64,000 nt of DNA from contig CAWKFA010000015.1 of the NCBI GenBank assembly GCA_963848825.1, positions 1,054,001 through 1,118,000 on the forward strand, given 5' to 3'. The notes beneath the pieces are model-generated. The model was not told the origin of the DNA. It saw only the letters and a list, made by a program, of their open reading frames with translations, and searched no databases. The first letter of the stretch is position 1; every line of letters starts with the position of its first letter. This DNA comes from CAVVSQ01 sp963848825 (GTDB lineage: Bacteria > Planctomycetota > Planctomycetia > Gemmatales > Gemmataceae). Both the position numbers and the translations under genes were made by a program. Shown here piece by piece: positions 29,673 to 38,478 of the stretch.

Positions 29673-31310
29673 TTATTGCCGGCCCAGCTTCTTGAAATAG
29701 CCGCGCACCTGCGACTCGGCGTCGGGCGGAATGCGTTGGCGCTCGATAGCTTCGGGCGCTTCCTGGACCGCTCTTTTGAAGGCGCCGCCGACTTCGGTCG
29801 AAGGGATTTTTTTGAAGGTCCCCCCGCGTGAGAAGCCGGTGATAAATTGCTGGCCGTTCGGGTCCGTGATGCCTTTTTCGCGGGCGTCCACGTCGTTGCT
29901 GTCGGGGTCCTCGCCGATGGGACGAATACCGCCCGGGCGTTTGCCTTTGCCCAGCCCATTTCTGTTGCCATTGGCGTCACAGTCGCCGTCGCAGCCTTCC
30001 AGCATACCGTCGAGCGCGCTGCGCAAAATGGATTGATCCGTGAGCAGACGATTTAGCTCGGATTCGGATAGCTCCATCGATTTGAGTTTCTCCAGGGCCC
30101 CTTTGAGGCTTTCGCCCGCTTTCAGATTGTTGCCAGCCCCCAAACATTCCTTGCATTGGCCCAGCATCTCCGCCAGCTCGTCAAGTTCCTGAAGCCCGCG
30201 CGACTCTTGCTTGAGCTCGGCCATCTCCCGGTCGAGCTGGTCCTGGTTGATTTTGCCGTCCTCGAAATCCTTCTGGAGCTGGTCCTTCTTCTCCTTTTGG
30301 TCGGCAATGCGTTTAAGCTTGTCCTGGAGCTCGTTCATTTGCTCGGCGAGCTTTTGTTGCTCCTCCTTGCTGAGCTTGTTTTCTTTAAGTTCCTTTTGGA
30401 GCTTTTCCAGAATATCGCGAGCCTTGTCGAATTTGCCCTTGGCCAGGGCATCTTCCAGATCCTTGGCGGGGCCATCGGAAAGCTCTTTACCAATCTTGTC
30501 GAACTGGAGCTTGTCGAGGTTCTTCTTGAGGCTCGCCTTCTGGTCCTTGAGATCATAGACGCGTTTCTGTAGTTTTTCGTCCAGTTTGGCGAGTTCATTG
30601 GCGCGCTTGCGCACCTGTTCCTTGTTGTTCGGATCGAGCGGCTTTTGCACAAGCTTGTCCCATTCCCGGTCGAGCTCTTCCATCTCCTTCGATTTCGGCA
30701 GGTCCTCCAAATCGTTGTCTTTTTTGACGACCTTGCGAAGGTTTTCGAGTTGTTGCTGAATCTCCTTCGGGTCCGCCACGCCGGCTTGCTTCGTGTCCGG
30801 CCGATTGCTGGCGCCGCCAAGCGACGGCTCGAAAAAGCTGGATGCCAGCGCCAGCACGCCGGCGCCGAGCGGCAGCATGCCTCTGGACCAGCGCGGACGA
30901 AGCGGGAACCTGGCGGCGACATCGAGCTTGGCCACCTGGGCCTGCACATCTTCGGCCAGCGCCAGGCCGGCCGGACTACTGGCTTGCTCGGAGGACAGCA
31001 GCGCCAATGTCGTCACGCGTTCCTTGAGCCCAAATTCCCGATCCAGGGCCAGAGCCGCGGTGACATATTGCGGCGTGCGCCACCAGGACCAGAGCAAACC
31101 GGCTATCGTGGCAGCGATAAGAATACAGGCGGGAATGCCGTAACGTGCCCAGTCGGCCGCTGGAGCGATGACGAAGGGACGTATCAAGAACCAGGCCGCG
31201 CACAGCAACAGCCCAATGGCCCAGAAGCCAACCAGGGTACTGGCGATGACGCTGGCTCGCAACCGGCGACGCACACGTTTGACCTGGCGTTCGACCATTG
31301 TGGCGGACAT
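29673..31310 (-). CDS. Membrane protein with long coiled coil
   Basis: The 545-residue protein has two adjacent N-terminal helices (IASTLVGFWAIGLLLCAAWF; GIPACILIAATIAGLLWSWW), then LALDREFGLKERVTTLALLS, a third hydrophobic stretch near residue 150 (LPLGAGVLALASSFF), and about 230 residues of highly charged coiled coil (KIGKELSDGPAKDLEDALAK and similar). A linker with DGDCDANGNRNG precedes a C-terminal GGAFKRAVQEAPEAIERQRI segment. The N-terminal arrangement resembles large planctomycete proteins found with MoxR/VWA genes. It may be a structural or scaffold protein; I cannot name a function. 29367-29672 upstream of the FAH gene is non-coding. Confidence 0.7.
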   Translation of the reverse strand: MSATMVERQVKRVRRRLRASVIASTLVGFWAIGLLLCAAWFLIRPFVIAPAADWARYGIPACILIAATIAGLLWSWWRTPQYVTAALALDREFGLKERVTTLALLSSEQASSPAGLALAEDVQAQVAKLDVAARFPLRPRWSRGMLPLGAGVLALASSFFEPSLGGASNRPDTKQAGVADPKEIQQQLENLRKVVKKDNDLEDLPKSKEMEELDREWDKLVQKPLDPNNKEQVRKRANELAKLDEKLQKRVYDLKDQKASLKKNLDKLQFDKIGKELSDGPAKDLEDALAKGKFDKARDILEKLQKELKENKLSKEEQQKLAEQMNELQDKLKRIADQKEKKDQLQKDFEDGKINQDQLDREMAELKQESRGLQELDELAEMLGQCKECLGAGNNLKAGESLKGALEKLKSMELSESELNRLLTDQSILRSALDGMLEGCDGDCDANGNRNGLGKGKRPGGIRPIGEDPDSNDVDAREKGITDPNGQQFITGFSRGGTFKKIPSTEVGGAFKRAVQEAPEAIERQRIPPDAESQVRGYFKKLGRQ

Positions 31311-31552
31311 GGATGTCCTCTGGTTCGTGAGGTTAAAGCGTTAGCGGCAGGGCTGCCCAAGGCGGAAATCGAATAGGTCACTGGCAGCTACTCACATTAT
31401 CCGTGGGAGCTTGAAAAATGCCAGTGAAAAACAAAAATGAAACGTTCTCAATGCAAGACTTCCTCAGGACTCGCATCCTGCCCAGGTTTCGTGCCGACCT
31501 TATCATCCTGGAGATCTTTGACAGCCGAACTCGGCTGGCATTGTCTGCTCAT

Positions 31553-31639
31553 TCAGGTCTGCACGCCAAAACGCGGCAATACCCATATTTGGAGCAGGAC
31601 CCAAACCACCAGAATGCCCGCGAAGATAAGGAATTCCAT
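31553..31639 (-). CDS. 28-residue single-span membrane peptide with LPRFGVQT tail
   Basis: The frame reads MEFLIFAGILVVWVLLQIWV then LPRFGVQT. GAGGAG lies seven bases before the ATG. The product is one hydrophobic helix and a short basic tail, the same plan as the peptide at 24491-24583, including W-x-[IV]-LPR-[LF]-GV-[RQ]-T at the end. It sits alone between the coiled-coil membrane protein and a zinc-ribbon gene. The function is unknown. Confidence 0.72.
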   Translation of the reverse strand: MEFLIFAGILVVWVLLQIWVLPRFGVQT

Positions 31640-31769
31640 TTTGGCGACTCCTCGCTTTGGCTTGATACCACTGTTCATGAAACCACATCCCTTACGTATC
31701 GACAGTGAGCTTCCTCTGTTATTGTATCATCGACGGTGCTCCTGGCGAGCGAAACGCGGCTCTGTAATC

Positions 31770-32024
31770 TCAGTCTCCGCGCTCGAGGCGCGGCCGGATG
31801 TCAAGATCGATAAGACCGGCCGCCATACGTTTAGCATCGGCCACTCGGCCGCAGCGGTCGCAAAGGATGCGACCATTGTTCTCGACAGAATGCCTGGCGC
31901 AGACCGGCCGGAAGCAACTGTCGCACTCCCGGTAGAACCAGGTCTCGCGGTCTTTTGGGTCTACCTTCAAGATCGGCTGCAATTTTCGATCACAGCCATC
32001 GACACTGCATTTTACGAAGGACAT
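31770..32024 (-). CDS. Small zinc-ribbon protein
   Basis: The 84-residue protein has paired cysteines and a histidine in zinc-finger spacing: VKCSVDGCDRKL, ECDSCFRPVCARH and ILCDRCGRVADA. That gives two probable treble-clef or ribbon sites. The start overlaps the end of the upstream zinc-ribbon gene by 13 bases, so they form an operon. No enzymatic domain is visible; DNA, RNA or protein binding are all possible. Confidence 0.62.
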   Translation of the reverse strand: MSFVKCSVDGCDRKLQPILKVDPKDRETWFYRECDSCFRPVCARHSVENNGRILCDRCGRVADAKRMAAGLIDLDIRPRLERGD

Positions 32025-32188
32025 GGTAGCTCCGCGCCCGGGTCAAGGCAGTTAGGGCAGTACCAGGGAGCCGGCGCCAGGACGGGTTTCGGGCTGCGCT
32101 TGCGGCACCTGGCGCAGCGAAAACGCTTGCCCTTCAGAGCGGTTTTTGGACGCACTTGTTTGCCGGTCCTGGAAATGATCCGTCCCAT
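32012..32188 (-). CDS. Small basic zinc-ribbon protein
   Basis: The ATG of MGRIISRTGKQVRPKTALKG is preceded by GGAGGT four bases upstream, so I prefer it to longer starts. The 58-residue product is strongly basic and carries RCARCRKRS followed by WYCPNCLDPG, a C-x2-C...C-x2-C zinc ribbon. The basic N-terminus suggests nucleic-acid or ribosome association. It overlaps the second zinc-ribbon gene downstream. Confidence 0.65.
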   Translation of the reverse strand: MGRIISRTGKQVRPKTALKGKRFRCARCRKRSPKPVLAPAPWYCPNCLDPGAELPCPS

Positions 32189-32427
32189 GAAAACCTCCAT
32201 CCTTATTTTACACCAGGCGACAACAGGAAGAGACAATGGCCAGGCACAAAAAGTTCGAACTTCCCGTGCCTCACGAAAATGCACTGCTACACTATTATCG
32301 CCACGCGTAATTCATCGGCATGAAATGGCCGGCCGAACTTACTCGTGCTGACCCACCGCGACCTGGACTTCGCCCGGCGCCGGGCGGCCATGATTTTGTT
32401 CAAAAAACGCGAACAAGGAGCCCGACC

Positions 32428-32616
32428 ATGACGGAGACGTGTCCCGAGTGTGGCGGAACAGCATCCCTGCTGCAAACGAGAATGGAATTCGAAGAAATGC
32501 CCGACCTCGACAACCCACCGCACAAAACCCGCATCCCCATCAAAATCGAGGAGTTTCGCTGCCAGGAACAGAGCTGCGAATTTGAATTTGAAAGGATTAT
32601 CCGAGAACCCAGTTAG
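32428..32616 (+). CDS. Small zinc-ribbon protein
   Basis: AAGGAG lies eight bases before the ATG. The 62-residue product begins MTETCPECGGTASLLQTR and ends with EFRCQEQSCEFEFERIIR, again a C-x2-C...C-x4-C zinc-binding pattern, with an acidic middle (EFEEMPDLDNPP). It is divergent from the two zinc-ribbon genes on the minus strand. Unrecognised beyond the metal site. Confidence 0.6.
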   Translation: MTETCPECGGTASLLQTRMEFEEMPDLDNPPHKTRIPIKIEEFRCQEQSCEFEFERIIREPS

Positions 32617-32668
32617 CCTGGGTGGACACCGCCAATGCCTGCCGGCTTCCATTCAAAGTCATGCTGGG

Positions 32669-33151
32669 CTACTGCCACCATCCCAGGGGCTTGAAGTCAT
32701 TCCAGGGGTCGTACACATTGCCGTATAGCCATGAAGAACCCGGATATTGGCCGACAAGATCGTTAAACAAGGCCTCGACTGCCTTGAAGCCGAGCCCTAT
32801 GGGGACCGAAAAGATCAGCTGGGTATTGCCGCCACCATCACAAATCCCGCCAAATTCCTCGACGACGGCCCGCACCTGATCCCCATCCGGCCCCTGGTTA
32901 CGGCCAAGTTCCCTGAAGTAAAACCAAACGCAAAGCATCCCGGAACGCTTCAGAACGACGAAACCTTTTGGATCGGTCCGGCAAAGCTCGATCTCATCCC
33001 CTTTCGCCAGTCCTTCGATAACCCCTGGCGAATAAAGAAGGCGAAAACGTCGTGGCCCAAGTTGCACCGCTTCGACAACTTCCGTCCCCGGCCGGCCGCT
33101 TTCGTTATGGCATATGGGAAGATCGATTTCGGTAATTTCAGGTTGGTTCAT
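32669..33151 (-). CDS. DUF4265 protein
   Basis: The 160-residue protein has the DUF4265 layout: EVVEAVQLGPRRFRLLYSPG, then GLAKGDEIELCRTDPKGFVV, and a C-terminal GLGFKAVEALFNDLVGQYPG. The GxAxGDxI strand and the final helix with a following YGNVYDPWND tail are the usual landmarks. The family function is unknown; it often appears in scattered immunity-like or small accessory loci. Confidence 0.72.
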   Translation of the reverse strand: MNQPEITEIDLPICHNESGRPGTEVVEAVQLGPRRFRLLYSPGVIEGLAKGDEIELCRTDPKGFVVLKRSGMLCVWFYFRELGRNQGPDGDQVRAVVEEFGGICDGGGNTQLIFSVPIGLGFKAVEALFNDLVGQYPGSSWLYGNVYDPWNDFKPLGWWQ

Positions 33152-33530
33152 GGCAGGCGTCAGAGGTCATTGGCGTTAAAATCCAGCATCGCGCATGATG
33201 CCGCGCTGCGTGTCCCGTTTCAAGTCTTGGTTGGCGCGCCCTTCAGGCAACATTGGAGCGCTACGGGGGAAAACCCGGAGTTAGGTCTGTCAGGTCCGCA
33301 GCGCGGCAGCCGCGTTTCCTTTACCGACGCTGTGGAAGCCCATGTTTTCCAGATAAAATGAGCCAGTCTGACGATTTCGCGGTGTACGGAATGCGCCATG
33401 CCATTTCGTCTTGCCAGGATGCGAGTGAACCAATGGGCGGTCGACCCTGTCCTGATGGATGGAGCGACGGATCGTGAACTCAAATTCGTCACGACGGACA
33501 GGATCAGTCAGAAGAACTATTGAGGACCCC

Positions 33531-34007
33531 ATGACTCCCTCCATCATTTACCCGTACCTCCTGGGGAATACCTGGGCTTTTGACGATTCTCGCACCGGCC
33601 TCAAGGAGGAGGCTTTTGTCCTGGGAATGTCGGAGATGATGTCTCGTCTGGTCGAGGACAAAGCCATTCCGCAGGCAGCGAAGGGGTTCACCCTACAATT
33701 CTGCTCGGAGCCATTCAAGGGGGCCGACGCCGAATTGACGTGGCTTCGGAGCGGTGATCCAGAAGTTCTTCCAGGAAAAGATGTAAGTGCCTCGCAGAAT
33801 TTCGGCAACTGGTATAGGGGCAATGTCGCCGGTCAGCCAATGGAAGGTTGGCTATGTCCTGCCCTTGGCCTCTACTTCACGGCGGCACCAGCCCGGATTT
33901 TCGTGAAGGTCGACCCGCTCCCGCCTGGCATCGATCCCATTTGGCACATCGACAAGGACGCCCCGGATGCGGTGAGGTTTGTTTCGGCTCCGCAGGCACA
34001 GGGATAG
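33531..34007 (+). CDS. DUF6717-family protein
   Basis: The ATG at 33531 gives MTPSIIYPYLLGNTWAFDDS, with the conserved GLKEEAFVLGMSEMMSRLVE, KGFTLQFCSEPFKGADAELT and GLYFTAAPARIFVKVDPLP blocks typical of DUF6717. A longer frame starts at 33459 but its extra residues are basic and unconserved in character. The length (158) and tryptophan-rich strand pattern fit a small globular protein of unknown role. Confidence 0.65.
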   Translation: MTPSIIYPYLLGNTWAFDDSRTGLKEEAFVLGMSEMMSRLVEDKAIPQAAKGFTLQFCSEPFKGADAELTWLRSGDPEVLPGKDVSASQNFGNWYRGNVAGQPMEGWLCPALGLYFTAAPARIFVKVDPLPPGIDPIWHIDKDAPDAVRFVSAPQAQG

Positions 34008-34095
34008 GATCATGTGCATAGGAGATAAGATGTCCCATTGGCAGCGATCCTGTAATAGGAAACCCATAACGGTCGCTTGACCTTTGAGGGCCATC

Positions 34096-34392
34096 ATGGA
34101 TTTCAAACCACCGACTTGGGAACTTGTGGGAGAAAGGTGCGCCTGCTGCGATGGGCAAGGAGAGTTGGTCTTTGCCGCTTGCCCGAAATGTGGCTTTGTC
34201 GTTTTCATTTGCGCCGAAATCGGGACAGTGACAGAGATTCAAGGGAAACGCAGTGGACAGCAAATGGGGCGGTTACATGATCTGAATCCGCCAATTTGCG
34301 CTAAATGTCATTCTGTGAAATACGACGAATTCCGTGATGCAACTTCGGGGGAAATCCAAGCTCTTGGCTTTCAACCTGGCGAGTATAAATAG
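34096..34392 (+). CDS. Zinc-ribbon protein
   Basis: The product of about 98 residues begins MDFKPPTWELVGERCACCDG and has three cysteine pairs: CACCDGQG, ACPKCGFVVFIC and ICAKCHSVKYDEF. The spacing suggests one or two zinc ribbons of the type found in small planctomycete proteins. It follows the DUF6717 gene by 88 bases on the same strand. Confidence 0.6.
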   Translation: MDFKPPTWELVGERCACCDGQGELVFAACPKCGFVVFICAEIGTVTEIQGKRSGQQMGRLHDLNPPICAKCHSVKYDEFRDATSGEIQALGFQPGEYK

Positions 34393-34451
34393 CATTTTTG
34401 CCCATTCAGGAAGGTCCGAGGTAATTAGGCTCCCACGCCCCTCGGCCATGA

Positions 34452-35431
34452 CTACATCTTCCTGGCAACCAGCGCATGATAACGGATAGCCAAGAGCCGT
34501 ATTTTCTCCGAATCAAGAACTGTCTCGACCAGATGACCAGGAATGCCCGCTACTCCGAGTTTCGTACCCATGAGCACCCCACGATGGCACCCAGCGTGTC
34601 TACGTCGCCACCAAGTCCAATCGCCCTTGCCACTGCTTTGGACCAGGAATCGAGATTTTGGAGCACGCACCACAACGCCGCCAGGACGGTGGGGATGACA
34701 AACGGAGTGATGATCGGTTTGTCGAATTCTGGCCTCGCCATTCCCGACCAGGCGATGTGTTGCAGTGTCGTTTCAGCGCTTTTCATTATGAGCTCAGGCA
34801 ATTCCCGCACCATCCCAGCGAAATGGGGCTCGTAGACTTCGGTGGCCTCAGCTATCTCCTGGCAGAACTCTTCCGGTGAACAAACGTCATTCGTAAGAAG
34901 CTGTGCGGCCTTAGCTATTGCCACGCCGCCCGCCACGCTTCGTGGGTCTTGATGTGTGATCCGGGAAATATCCGCTACGACATCAGCGAGCCGTTCGGTG
35001 TCTCGAAGGAAGAAAAGCCCCAGGACCGCCGTTCGCATCGCCGTCCCATTTCCCGCCTGGCCCACCGGAGCGCCGCAGGAAGTCCAGTCATTTGTCTTGA
35101 GAAACCGATGGGCAGCTTGCGTACACGCACCACCCGGCCCAATGACGGATTGCGTTTTCCACAATCCGGCAACAAAGCGAGCAACCACAGCGGGAACAAC
35201 ATCCCCTGCCTCAAGAATCGCCTCCACGGTAGCCAGCGACAGTTGCGTGTCGTCGGTGTATTGACCGGTTGGAAAGCCCTCAAATTCAGCGAAGCCCGAC
35301 AGCAGCGTTTCCATGCCGGGGATGGAGTGGGCCCACAAACCCTCGTAGGGAGCGCCGAGAGCATCACCCACGGCGCAACCCAATAGGCAGCCCAGGAAAC
35401 GATCTCGAAGTTCGATACTGGAGTTTGCCAT
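34452..35431 (-). CDS. ADP-ribosylglycohydrolase (one frame break)
   Basis: I start at MANSSIELRDRFLGCLLGCA because AAGGGGA lies upstream; a longer frame exists. Family motifs are GDALGAPYEG, GQYTDDTQLSLATVEAI with the metal-binding acidic triad, GNGTAMRTAVLGLFF and GLGGDVDTLGAIVG with the second metal-ligand set. Near 34565 the frame shifts into KLGVAGIPGHLVETVLDS, the expected C-terminus. ARH-type enzymes remove ADP-ribose from proteins or hydrolyse related esters. A substrate gene such as a mono-ADP-ribosyltransferase is not evident nearby. Confidence 0.85.
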
Positions 35432-35478
35432 CTGTCCATTCCCCTTTTCCCACACAGTGCTTCCGTGCAATCCCCAAG

Positions 35479-36444
35479 TCACTCCCTCCCCAGCACCAAA
35501 TCCACCACCCAACACCCCCTCACATGCGTCCTCGCCCCGCGACAGTGGACCAGGATTTCCTGGTTATCACAGCCCGATTTTACAAGTTCGTCGGCCAAGT
35601 GGGGCATTTGGTCAAAGGCGCGGTCGTCGTAGATGGATTGGGCCAGAGACTTGACGGTGGGAGTGAGCCAAGAGCGGTCGACGGCAATCGGGCGGAAGGG
35701 ATTGCCGAAGATGTCACGCAACAACTCAGCCTGTGCCAAGAAAGCTACCAACCTGGCTGACATCCAGCCTTCCATTTTAACCTGGGTCCAGGAAGCATCT
35801 TCGGCTTGACCTCCAAGTGCGTCGGCGGCTTCTCCTCGGGCGGCGTACCATGCTGCTAACTTGGCATTGGCCTTGGCTGCGAAGATGACTGGTGCCCATA
35901 CTTCTGTCTCGGTGGCAGCGGCTAATTCCTCGTTGGACGCAAGCTCATCGGCATACTTCTCCGTCACGTCCACGCCCATTCTGTTTCGTGCATCCGTCAT
36001 CATTTTCTGAGTGCGCCGGCAGCAGGCACAGGCAAATAGGCGTCGCTTGCGATCGCTCACCTTTTCCGTGACAAAATCCAGCATTGGTTTTGGATCGGCG
36101 CAGGAAAGCCATTCAGACTCGTTCATCATAACCTCTGTCTTCCAGCCAAGGCCGACCTGTTGATTATTGTCCCGAAAGTAGTTGACGTGACACTCAATTT
36201 TTGAGCCCTGGTTCGGCCAGTGTTTTTGATCTTTCGGCAACCTTACACCCGGACCAAAATGAGAATGGCCAACATCAATCAGCCCCAGGAATTCGGTGTC
36301 AAGATCGACAAAGATTCCAAACGGACAAATTGCCTTGACCGTTCCGATGACTTCCCTGCCAATCGGCAAACGCGTTTTGAAGTCTTCCCAGCGCTCCTTT
36401 CGCGTGGAATCAGTCGGTGATCCTTCGTCCGATGCGACCGACAT
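35479..36444 (-). CDS. S1 RNA-binding domain fused to a planctomycete cysteine-block family
   Basis: Residues about 22-105 are an S1 domain: GREVIGTVKAICPFGIFVDL, then FLGLIDVGH and HVNYFRDNNQQVGLG. From residue 107 a second domain starts MNESEWLSCADPKPMLDFV, then DRKRRLFACACCRRTQKMM, DIFGNPFRPIAVDRSWLTPT, RAFDQMPHLADELVKSG and HVRGCWVVDLVLGRE. In my recollection this second family normally starts at its own methionine in Gemmataceae, so the S1 part looks like a fusion. The function is unknown; the S1 domain suggests RNA binding and the C-x-C-C block may bind metal. Confidence 0.68.
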   Translation of the reverse strand: MSVASDEGSPTDSTRKERWEDFKTRLPIGREVIGTVKAICPFGIFVDLDTEFLGLIDVGHSHFGPGVRLPKDQKHWPNQGSKIECHVNYFRDNNQQVGLGWKTEVMMNESEWLSCADPKPMLDFVTEKVSDRKRRLFACACCRRTQKMMTDARNRMGVDVTEKYADELASNEELAAATETEVWAPVIFAAKANAKLAAWYAARGEAADALGGQAEDASWTQVKMEGWMSARLVAFLAQAELLRDIFGNPFRPIAVDRSWLTPTVKSLAQSIYDDRAFDQMPHLADELVKSGCDNQEILVHCRGARTHVRGCWVVDLVLGRE

Positions 36445-36494
36445 ACAGTTACCTCTGCTTTGAAGTCGTTCTCGTTATTCCTTCAACCCGTCCA

Positions 36495-37209
36495 TCAGCC
36501 GTTTTGCGGGCCATCCCTCACGTGCGGACCCGGCCCTATCAAATGGCCAAGGATCTCTTTGTCGGCACATTCTGGTTCTACCAGTTCGTTGGCCAGGAGG
36601 GGAAAGCGGTCGAAGGTGCGGTGAGAATCGCAGCTTGCGTTCACTCGCCTATCGGTCCACTCCACCAACGCCATGCTCAATGCGCTGAAATCGCTTTTCA
36701 ACTTCTGTGCCTCGTTGATGGCTGAAAGTGCCGTTCCCGTAAACTGACAGGACATACCCACTCGGCTTATACAGCGTCCACAGTTCGTCATCGGTATCTC
36801 GCACGAACCTACGGCAGTGCAGTACGCATCCGAGATCGAAGACGAAGCGTGTGGCACCCGTATCTGTCTCTACTTCTGTAGAGACAAGTTTTTGTCCCCC
36901 AAGCTTAGCCATTGCCCGTTCCATTCGCCGGGATGAGGAAGAACCAGTTGCCAGTTCAAGGCCGTCCAAGGTCAGCTGCCAGTAGCAACAGTAAATCCAA
37001 AGCCACCATTCCCCACGAACCGTAACCGACCTGCGTGCGGCAAGTTGTTTGACAGCTTTGGATTTAGATCCCGTCTTGAACGGTTCCCGGACACGAAGTG
37101 ACGGCTTGCCGAAGTTTATCGACAAATTCAGGAGTCGCTCGTAATGAAGCCCCCAGCACGGTTTGCCGTAGAGTTGCTTAAACGACTTGTCGATGGCCTT
37201 CATGTTCAT
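36495..37209 (-). CDS. Chimeric hypothetical protein with a tail of the cysteine-block family (frame break)
   Basis: The N-terminal 170 or so residues (MNMKAIDKSFKQLYGKPCWG, SRRMERAMAKLGGQKLVSTE, WTLYKPSGYVLSVYGNGTFS) are unrecognised. After a frame slip near 36730 it continues INEAQKLKSDFSALSMALVE and then changes into RTFDRFPLLANELVEPECAD and ILGHLIGPGPHVRDG, which matches the last 40 residues of the neighbouring gene at 35479. So the C-terminus is a cut-off copy of that family joined to another gene. It ends early (RDGPQNG), lacking the GCWVVDL end. Confidence 0.48.
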
Positions 37210-37444
37210 GCCGCCCTTTCTGAACCAGTTTACCCTCCCGCCTGCCACCTGTCTGGCAGAAAATGGCCGCCAGGGTAAAACAGTACATGAATAGAAACCC
37301 CTCCTTCGAGGCAGGTTCATCGCCGACATTTCACTCACGCTAAGGCCGCTTTGGCGACTGAACATCGCAGCCTACCGACGCACGAGGATCGCCGGTGAAG
37401 GTAGGACCGAAAATGGCGACTGTCAAAGCACGACATGCCTCTTC

Positions 37445-38089
37445 TTATTCCCAATGCTCTTCCCATTTGTCGGCAAACGCTTTCTTGAGCTTTTCCATGT
37501 AGGCGTAGGTTTTTATCTTGACCATCCACAGGTCGTCCCCGCCCTTACCTCCCTTGCAAACTACCCCTTCCCTCACGTCGTAATTTCCTTGGCGAACATC
37601 ATGGCAAAACTTCCCGGTCATTTTTCCTCGATAAAGGACCCTTGCACTGCAGAGATGCCCGAAATCGCCCAAGAATACCTCTGGTCCGACCAAACCGAAA
37701 GGCTCGGCTAAAACATCGAAAATCACCAGATGTTTCAGATCATCGGATTTGTGCAGACCGGAAAACGACCGTGGCCCGAAAAACTCAGTGAAGACCTTGA
37801 GGCTGGCATACTCCCGATACCTGCCAACGCCGATGAATACTTTCTCGATGCCATCAGCAAGGCGAGCCTGAAAAATCTCGACGGAGTCCGAAAGGTGACC
37901 GTGGGCCCGGGTAAACTGTTCGATGCCGATCTTGGTGAGTGCGAACTCATCCCGTCGAGTCCCGAAGCTGTGCCAGCCAAACTCACGATCCCAATCCCAA
38001 TGGAGATTCGTTCCGTCGTATTTCTCGAAGGCCACGCACCGTCCACCTGGGTAGTGCTGACTATCAGGAATCTTCGGATAATGAAGCAC
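37445..38089 (-). CDS. RNA ligase-family protein
   Basis: The 214-residue protein shows the nucleotidyltransferase motifs of ATP-dependent RNA ligases in order: motif I FEKYDGTNLHW with the nucleotidylated lysine at residue 23, then GTRRDEFALTK, motif III KVFTEFFGPRSF, motif IV REGVVCKGG and motif V WMVKIKTYAYMEKLKK. The short length and lack of a large C-terminal domain place it near Rnl2/DRB0094-like ligases. It would seal nicked RNA. No kinase, phosphatase or Hen1-like repair partner is adjacent. Confidence 0.75.
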   Translation of the reverse strand: MLHYPKIPDSQHYPGGRCVAFEKYDGTNLHWDWDREFGWHSFGTRRDEFALTKIGIEQFTRAHGHLSDSVEIFQARLADGIEKVFIGVGRYREYASLKVFTEFFGPRSFSGLHKSDDLKHLVIFDVLAEPFGLVGPEVFLGDFGHLCSARVLYRGKMTGKFCHDVRQGNYDVREGVVCKGGKGGDDLWMVKIKTYAYMEKLKKAFADKWEEHWE

Positions 38090-38162
38090 GATCCGGGTTC
38101 CTTCGATGCTGATCGAATCCCATCTACGACAGAGATTCTCGGTTGATAAATGGACAAATCAA

Positions 38163-38465
38163 TTAGGAGATGAGTTCGGAGCAAAGTCTGGCAAGCATCG
38201 GCGGCTGAGCCAGGAGTCGCTGCGGGCGGAAGTAAGGCAGGATATCCTACCATACCGCACCGTCATCCTATTCCACTCCACCGTAAATCTCTCCTTGCCC
38301 GATTCGGCGTGTTCCGGCAACGTGGCGTAAGCAAAGCCGAAGCAATTGATAGGCCCTTTCTCCTCCACGACATAAGCGATCCGGCAGGCAGTTCTTATCG
38401 AACACAAAAACAGTTAATCCGCCAATATTTACGGTAGAGGTTATACTGCCACTGGCCGTACGCAA
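38163..38465 (-). pseudogene. Decayed DUF1990-family gene
   Basis: Three short frames together read like the C-terminal half of DUF1990: VNIGGLTVFVFDKNCLP, then CRIAYVVEEKGPINCFGFAY with ATLPEHAESGKERFTVEWNR, then DILPYFRPQRLLAQ. The joins are near 38390 and 38245 and the stop is at 38163. The N-terminal half is absent because the divergent membrane gene begins at 38479. This could be a remnant or another damaged read; the missing 5' end argues for a remnant. Confidence 0.52.
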
Positions 38466-38478
38466 TTGATAGTTTTTG

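Noticed and set aside
30156..30572. Leucine-rich plus-strand frame opposite the coiled coil
   Set aside because: Leucine runs are the antisense of lysine/glutamate codons in the coiled-coil gene.
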